From Nissolia schottii (Eukaryota > Streptophyta > Magnoliopsida > Fabales > Fabaceae): a stretch of 64,000 nucleotides of DNA. Location: the NCBI GenBank assembly GCA_003254905.1, contig QANU01008237.1:421889-485888 (forward strand), written 5' to 3'. Every line of letters begins with the position of its first letter. Position 1 is the stretch's first letter. Position numbers and translations under genes: made by a program. The notes under the pieces are model-generated. The model ran no database searches. It saw only the letters and a program-made list of their open reading frames with translations, and was not told the origin of the DNA. This document shows, one piece after another, positions 57,808 to 64,000 of this stretch.

Positions 57808-58316
57808 AAATTAAATATATTTTTAGTTTTTCATAAATTTTAAATTTTGTATTTAACTTCTCATAATTTTTTACTAAAAATTGTCCTTCATAAATTATTT
57901 TTTTGTAAGATTTTAGTCACTGTCATCATGTTAAGTTGTTAACGGCTAACATAATATTAACTTGGTCACGTGGTACGTCACGTGTCACGCATGTGACATA
58001 ATTAACCCAATAATTATTTCATCTGCTTACTCTTGTACTGCTCTCTTATTGTTTTCTTCTTCTTTGCTACAACTACGTGAACCGTCGCCCTATTCGTTGT
58101 TAGCGAAGCGACCTCACCTGCTTCTCTCCTAGCCTCCCCTCTCACATTCGTCACGTGGTTAAATTAATTATCACATGAACAATTAATGACTTAACATAAT
58201 GACATAAACTAAAATCTTATAATTTTTTTTTATGAAAAACGATTTTTAGGAAATAAATTTATAAAGAATAAAACACAAAATTTAAAATTTACGAAGACTA
58301 AAAACATATTTAATTT
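57808..58316. mobile_element. Foldback MITE-like element, about 510 bp
   Basis: Left arm about 57808-57960 ('aaattaaatatatttttagtttttcataaattttaaattttg' to 'tcatgttaagt') and right arm about 58150-58316 form diverged inverted repeats. The core is less AT-rich and contains CACGTGGTACGTCACGTG-like words (57967-57985) and a second CACGTGG at 58151, so possible G-box sites. No transposase. Exact ends uncertain. Confidence 0.65.
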
Positions 58317-60840
58317 TTTTTTACACATATATGTGGCATGGCACAATTTCCATGAATGAAACTTTACTTAATTTGAAAATTGACGTGCAACTAGTAGTGT
58401 GGATTATTGCGTTAAAATATTTTTTTTCGGCCATTTCACATGCCATCGATTAAAGTTATAGAAAAAGATGTGTAAAAACGATTACACGAATCATCTTTTT
58501 GCAATCTTATAGATAAATTGAAGTTAATTAATGCTATTAAAGCTAAAAGTTCATATGTACTTCGCGTTTATATGAAACACTCCAAAAGCAATTTTTATTC
58601 TCAAGTTATCATAAGTCTTTTTTTCAACGACACTGAAAGTCATTGGTGTAGAGTTGTGTTTTTCCCCAACTACCTTTAATGTAATTATTATAAATATTTA
58701 TTTATGGCAAGAATTTTTAGAGTTATTGTGTTATATGTAATTTATAGCAACGATAGTAGACATTAGTATTGTATAATTGCTATTTTCTAAATAATATTTA
58801 AATAGTTGGCATAGTTATGTCCTATACCAACAAAATAGTAAAATTTGCTGCTATATGTAATATGTATGCCCACGATCATGTATAATGTCGTTGTTATAAA
58901 TGTTTGGTCTAACAATTTAATTAATGATACTGTAATATCGTTCAGAAATAGTCATTTTTTGTAAAAAAAAAAAAAGCATTTGTAATAGTGTATAACTTTC
59001 CTTTTTTCCATTTCATATGAAGAGTATATAAAAGCTTCATACATAATTAGGACTATGATGATGGAAAATGAAAGTGCGTTTGTTTGGGTCACAGCACAAT
59101 GAGGGAAGTGCACGTGATAGAATAGCTCATAGCCAAACAGCACGTTCACTCAAAGTGATTCCCTTCACTAATTTGTGTTCACACTTGACAACCTAGCTAC
59201 TTTAATTTGATATTTGAATTGAAAGATGCCGCTTAGATTCCAAGGTTTACCCTTTTCACACCTAAAACCTGCCAACCACTTCCAATTTTTGGTGACCCCA
59301 CTATGTTTTGCCTACAGATTATGAACATGTGTATTAGGATAGGAACACAATTAACGAAAAGCATGACATGTAATGTAAAAAGTTACTTTGAACCATTAAA
59401 GTATTAACGATAAAATTCCTCAATAAAAAGAAATTATTAGTCATAAAATTCAAAGTGCTCAAGTTTATTACTATAAACCAAGAACTATTTTCCACAAAAG
59501 TTTTACAAATTTGTATATATGAAATTGTAAACTATTAAATCATCATGTGCTAAAATTAGTCGCAATATAATGTTTAACTCAATAAATTCATTATACATTC
59601 ACTTACTTTTTACATTTCAAAAATGCTAATTAGTACTTGTTGAAGGCAAATTAAATTGAACAAACTCTAACTCAGAAGCATGGTTGAGCGAAAGAAATTC
59701 ATTCTCCCTTAATTAAATGTCAGGGGTTTGATTCTTGATTTTGGGTAAAATTGAACAAAGATTTTATTAAAAGTCTAATTTAATTATATAGCATAATCTC
59801 CAAATTAAACCATTAATTCTGGAGGGAAAATTTCAAAAACAAAACCATATACTCATATATATATATATATATATATTTATATAGTAAGTATTTTTTTCTC
59901 TTGTTAAAAGAGTTTGCTTAGCAATGATTTCTTGTTCTTTGGAAGTGGCCGATGATTATGGAGAAGATAAAGACAACTCTATTCTCTATTTTACTTGTAA
60001 CGTTCATGTGCTAGATTCCGACCTTATCCCCGTTCACACCTAATCAAAAACATTAAATAATATATATTTCTATATTGCTTCGTTGGTGCCCTTATTGGAG
60101 GGCGTGGTCCTTAGTTTTAGGGACTGTTGATGCTTCACGAAGGTACTGTTCATATTCAATGGTTGGTGTTACATCATCCCCTTGCGTGTGCACAAGTATT
60201 CATCTAAACCCTTAAAGATATACAAATATATACACATACAAAAAAAATGATACTTCAAAACTTTCTGGGATCTAAAATTCTCACCGACGTGTATAAATCA
60301 TATTACGACATATAACTTATAAAAAGTTTGTTATGATATTTAAGTAAATTATATGTCATGATTAATTTGATTATATGAGTTTTAAACTCTTAAACATTAT
60401 GAAAAGATTATAGAATTTTTTGTTTAAATTTATAGAAATTAATTTTTATATACTAATAATATAAAACTTTTACATTATTATCTAATCACTTACTGGCACA
60501 TAAAAAAAATTGTTGAGTCTTATCTCTACTCTTTTACTTTTTTGCTATTCATGCAAAAAAAAAAAAAAATCTCTAATTTACAACCTTATTATACAAAAGC
60601 TCAATCTTTTCACTACTAGCTCAATCTCTAGGCTTGGATTTTTCCACACTTTTTTATGGGGTGATTTCCTTTTTCCACACATTAAAATAGGCTCAATGCA
60701 ACATTTGACCAAGCACGTATTAAAAGCATATAGGTTCTCACACTTTGCCACGTAAGACAACCCATGTGGCAGACAATTTTAGGTTTGAACATTCTAATAA
60801 CTAATTCATTAATTTGTGTTTCTCCTTTTAATTTTTATTT
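58317..60840. other. AT-rich intergenic DNA
   Basis: No gene is supported. At 58620-58930 there are repeated 'ttatagcaacga', 'ttgctgctatatgtaa' and 'gtcgttgttataaa' words in both orientations, resembling subterminal repeats of a DNA transposon, but no ends can be fixed. A TA run lies at 59855-59875. Confidence 0.4.
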
Positions 60841-60950
60841 TCTCCCCTATATATCACCCACCTTTCTCCCTTCTCCAAAACCCCTCCTCCTCTCTCCACA
60901 CCACAAAGCAAAGCAAAGCAATGCAAAAATAAAAAAGGCATTACACAAAA
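60841..60950 (+). promoter_or_regulatory. TATA box, CT-rich leader and 3-codon uORF of the PADRE-like gene
   Basis: CTATATATC at 60847-60855 is a good TATA box about 96-104 bp before the start codon. It is followed by a CT-rich leader (60862-60898). An upstream ATG at 60921 opens a three-codon uORF (ATG CAA AAA TAA, ending 60932), which stops 18 bases before the main ATG at 60951. Such a minimal uORF would let ribosomes reinitiate only poorly at this distance; the effect on expression is inference. Confidence 0.6.
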
Positions 60951-61316
60951 ATGGGAAATTGCCTAAGGCCCCAATCCTCCACCCTCGTCTCCGGGGACGG
61001 CGAAGACTACTATTGGGACTTGGATTTGCCGGCGGCTAAGGAAGCTTGTACTTCTTTTGGAGCATCAGTATCATCAAGCAATCACAACAAATGCAAAAGC
61101 ACAAGAAGAACAAGAACAACAACAACAAAAGAGGTGAAGATAAAGATCACAAAGAAGCAATTGGCAGAGTTGCTTGGGAAAGTGGATGTGAATGAGTTGA
61201 GATTGGAACAAGTCCTTGAGCACATGATGGCCCATAACAGCAACTCCTCAAACTCCTCATCATCACTAATCCTTCAACGTCCTTGGAGGCCCGCTCTTCA
61301 CAGCATTCCTGAGTAA
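60951..61316 (+). CDS. Small PADRE/DUF4228-like protein, probably N-myristoylated
   Basis: Single-exon gene of 121 aa. The N-terminus MGNCLRPQ is a classic myristoylation site (Gly2) with an adjacent Cys for palmitoylation, so the product is probably membrane-attached. The middle is Ser/Thr/Arg-rich and disordered. At about residues 62-93 lies the conserved core (KIKITKKQLAELLGKVDVNE, then LRLEQVLEHMM). The C-terminus has QRPWRPALHSIPE, the conserved 'RPW.P.L.SI.E' tail of this plant family. Such small proteins are often induced by pathogen or abiotic stress; biochemical function is unknown. The start is chosen because of the MGNC motif. A strong TATA box and CT-rich leader precede it. Gene intact; the family name is from memory. 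Confidence 0.85.
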   Translation: MGNCLRPQSSTLVSGDGEDYYWDLDLPAAKEACTSFGASVSSSNHNKCKSTRRTRTTTTKEVKIKITKKQLAELLGKVDVNELRLEQVLEHMMAHNSNSSNSSSSLILQRPWRPALHSIPE

Positions 61317-62381
61317 CTACCTCCCTCAATTCAAATCGGAAACATTTAATTCTTAATTAAATCTGACAGTCATCACAACTAGATATTAATTTCTTGTTTC
61401 ATATATATGACCGTCAGACCCTAAAAACTAAACATGCACCGGCCATGTATGGGTTGGATTCAGTAAATGTATTGGCCTATTGGTGTCAATCATGCTTCCT
61501 TCCTTAATTTAAGGGTTGTTTGTATGGTGGGTGGGTACTTCAAAGATTTTGCTACATCTCTTTTGTACATAATAAACTAAACATATATATATTGGAGTAT
61601 GCTGTCCCTTTTGTTCTAGCTACATGATATGATATGTATGAATGAGGCTGATTTATCTTTTATTCCCCCTTCATTCATCTTATTGTGGTTTTATGCTTAC
61701 TTCAGAGTTTTGTTAAGAAAATAATGAAAATAAGAAATCATATTTCTTTTTTATTTTCACTGATTTAAAAATAAATAAATAAAAAATAAATTAAAAACCA
61801 GAAATAAAAAACAAGAAATAGAAACACAAACCAATTAGTTATTTTTTAATATGAATTCCTCACACAATTTCAAGTTGGCGGTGCTAATTAGGTTAAAGTC
61901 TCTCGCGAAATGATGATTTCATGATTTATACCTCTGACATTGCAAGTAGATAAAATTAGTATGAAGTTAATAATTATTAAGCTATTTTCTCTTATCCAAC
62001 TTAATTAATAACTCTGTTTTTCATTTAGTGAAGATAATCTTACTGCATTACATATAGAAGAGAATCAGTCCAACAAACGATTTAAAACCCCTAACATTAC
62101 AGGTAAAGTTTGGTTTGAGGTCACAATCTTCAATATTGATCCAATGGCAACCATCTTAATTTGTGTATATACTTCATCAAAAATGCTACATGTACACCTA
62201 ATTTTATACACTCATACATACATAATTAATAATACACAAACTTTATTCTCATGAGTGCACAAACATTACAAACTTATAGATGATATTCTTAATTATACTT
62301 AATTAAGTACACCAATATTAAATTCATTAAAATACAAACTTTATGTATATAAGTATAAAGTGTTTGTATGATGTATATTTT
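61317..62381. other. 3' UTR of the PADRE-like gene and intergenic DNA
   Basis: The first roughly 300 bp are probably 3' UTR (AATAAA at about 61570-61575). The rest is AT-rich with no supported gene. Confidence 0.45.
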
Positions 62382-62645
62382 TTAGTGTACGTGTAGCAGG
62401 ACTCTTGATGGTTGGGTTGGGTGGGGGTGTGTGTGGAAATATTGACTCTCAAGGTTGCAACTCTGAGCTATATCCTTTCCAGCCAAAGACAGCATCATCC
62501 AATTAATGGCTTTGCTGCTAGTTGCTACACACACTTGATTGTGTGTGTGTCCAGGGTGGTGGATGCCACTTTCATCCATCAACTTTTGAATGGCTATGGC
62601 AGCATGATAAGTGCTTTTGGGATTGGCTTTGACTATTTGGTACAC
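62382..62645 (-). other. Less AT-rich open stretch, unknown, possibly a gene relic
   Basis: An open frame of 87 codons on the minus strand lies in a segment less AT-rich than its surroundings, with protein-like composition (KSTYHAAIAIQKLMDES, SSKAINWMMLSLAGKDIAQ). It begins with GTG, not ATG. The opposite strand is also open over much of the region, which weakens the case. I do not recognise a family. It could be a relic exon or non-coding transcript. Confidence 0.25.
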
Positions 62646-62721
62646 TTAATTTTAACATTCTTTAAAAAATAAATTCAGTATTTCCTACCACAATTTGTAC
62701 TTGTTTATTAGTAGCCTCTCT

Positions 62722-62998
62722 TATACTCATTTCTTCCATTTTTTGTTTTCACTTTACATTAAAAACACACCAAAATCATTTAATTGACATTAAAATAGAA
62801 AAAAATATAAAGTGCATAAATAAAATTAATCTTGAGTAATAGGTATTATAATTATTAAGTGTTATGGAAATAATGAGATATAAAAATGGTATAACTATAA
62901 AAAATGTCTTTAATATATTTTTAATATAATCAAATGATAATTAATTTTGAACAATTTTTTATTTGAAAAATGAACATAAAAAATGGACGGAGGGAATA
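62722..62998. mobile_element. Stowaway-like MITE, copy 1
   Basis: Right end 'aaaaaatggacggagggaat' is the inverse of the CTCCCTCCGTCC-type Stowaway terminus. The left end ('atttcttccattttttgttt') is a decayed version. It is about 275 bp without coding capacity and similar along its length to the copy at 63519-63782. Confidence 0.65.
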
Positions 62999-63518
62999 AT
63001 TCGGGTCAAAATAATGATCACTTAACAAAATTGGTATAATCTTAAATTGATGTAGGGAGAATATACTAATAATTGTCATGATAACAGTCACACGATTCAT
63101 ATTAGTGCTCATAAATTAATTAATTAATTAGATATATTCATTTAAAAAAGTACTAATTTTGTAACCGAACGTTACAGTAATATTGAACCGTTTTGTGAGA
63201 GTTAGTTTTCTTGGAAAAAAGAACATGATGGGAAAGGAATTTTTATCTCCTATGATAAATTGACTTGATCATGTAATTCTCAATTGCTCCCGAAATCTAA
63301 TCCATATTTTTCTTCGGAAGTGCTGTATATAGTATGGATTGACATAATCAATGGATTAGTTCCAATGAATGAATTAATTCTTTTGAAAAAGAGAGTTATT
63401 TTGTTAATGACAACATAGTCATCCAACTTTTATACACTGTTAAGTTAGACAAAGAAACAGGGATCTTTTAGCAAATATTTTCTTCATTCTCAAGCTCGAA
63501 TAATTACAATAAAGTAGT

Positions 63519-63782
63519 CCCTTCGTCCATTTTTTGTTATTATTTTTTACAAACACACAGTTTAAGAAATCATTTAATTGACATTAAGATAGAGAAAATA
63601 TAAAGTACATAACAAAATTAACCTTAAACAATAAGTACTAGTGTTATTAGGAGTATGAAAGATAACAAATGTATAAGTGTAAGAAAATACATTTAATGGT
63701 TTTTTAATCTAATCAAATGACAATTAATCTTAGATAAATTTTTGAATAAAAATGACAACAAAAAGTTAACGGAAGATGAATT
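63519..63782. mobile_element. Stowaway-like MITE, copy 2
   Basis: Left end 'agtcccttcgtccattttttgttatt' carries the Stowaway terminus; the right end ('acaaaaagttaacggaagatg') is decayed. It shares the internal blocks 'catttaattgacattaa.ata', 'aaatataaagt.cata' and 'aatcaaatga.aattaat' with copy 1, in the same orientation, about 520 bp apart. Confidence 0.65.
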
Positions 63783-63952
63783 GTAATCAATTGATTTTCC
63801 CAATTATACCTTGTTTTGGAAATTGTGATCAATTGGTTTTCCCAATTAAAGGAACATGAAAAATTTCCCATCTGATTTTTTTGTTGTAATCCTCATGGAC
63901 CATTTTGTGTATTTTTTTTCCTTTTGTGGAATATATAAATATCTACCTTTTG

Positions 63953-63953
<1 letters not shown>

Positions 63954-63995
<42 letters not shown>
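63954..63995. repeat. (TA)n microsatellite at the window end
   Basis: About 20 TA units just before the end of the window. A similar (TA)n run occurs at 7151-7174. Confidence 0.9.
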
Positions 63996-63999
<4 letters not shown>

Positions 64000-64000
64000 G

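Noticed and set aside
1-64000. CRISPR arrays, bacterial operons or riboswitches
   Set aside because: The window is plant nuclear DNA with spliced genes; tandem repeats seen lack the uniform repeat-spacer structure.

Overview
This is eukaryotic plant nuclear DNA, AT-rich and mostly non-coding. Five protein-coding loci with canonical GT-AG introns can be resolved. The families are plant-type: a class-B (coconut/Limnanthes type) LPAAT, HSP70-16, a plastid-type MSRA with an upstream leader exon, a plant-only coiled-coil family and a PADRE/DUF4228-like protein. Gene structure and repeat content point to a dicot, and repeat style suggests a legume; this last step is inference, and I do not name a genus.

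Layout. 0.3-7.6 kb: a roughly 3.1-kb segmental tandem duplication carrying two decayed copies of one minus-strand gene. The proximal copy keeps its reading frame but lost an AT-hook-like segment; the distal copy keeps the AT-hook but is frameshifted. 7.6-12.4 kb: AT-rich spacer with a minisatellite and a SINE. 12.4-14.5 kb: LPAAT (+), five coding exons, with a SINE in its first coding intron. 14.5-19.7 kb: a short retroposon with a 17-bp target-site duplication, a foldback MITE and a 1.55-kb Mutator-like element with long inverted repeats and a 9-bp duplication. 20.2-23.8 kb: HSP70-16 (+), nine coding exons, 765 aa. 24.6-26.8 kb: a 501-aa protein of unknown function (-), convergent with HSP70-16. 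27.3-29.2 kb: solo LTR. 30.2-33.5 kb: a 693-aa coiled-coil protein (-). 37.7-40.9 kb: MSRA (-), with a long 5' leader intron and no in-frame ATG for its apparent transit peptide. 41-47.6 kb: degenerate repeats and a rearranged Ty1-copia relic with a second solo LTR nested in it. 48.8-52.4 kb: MITEs, a second Mutator-like end and a short coding-like relic. 52.6-57.8 kb: copia LTR/leader remnant, then a three-copy tandem array of 1.3-1.8-kb units. 57.8-60.8 kb: MITE and AT-rich spacer. 60.95-61.3 kb: a 121-aa PADRE-like protein (+). 61.3-64 kb: spacer with two MITEs and a TA microsatellite.

The genes do not form a pathway. They are ordinary, independently regulated plant genes (lipid assembly, protein folding, methionine repair, a coiled-coil protein, a small stress-type protein) separated by layered transposon insertions. 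I found no convincing new molecular system. The most unusual structures are the complementary decay of the duplicated gene pair, the MSRA start-codon problem, the 53-58 kb triplicated non-coding array and the nested, precisely delimited solo LTRs.
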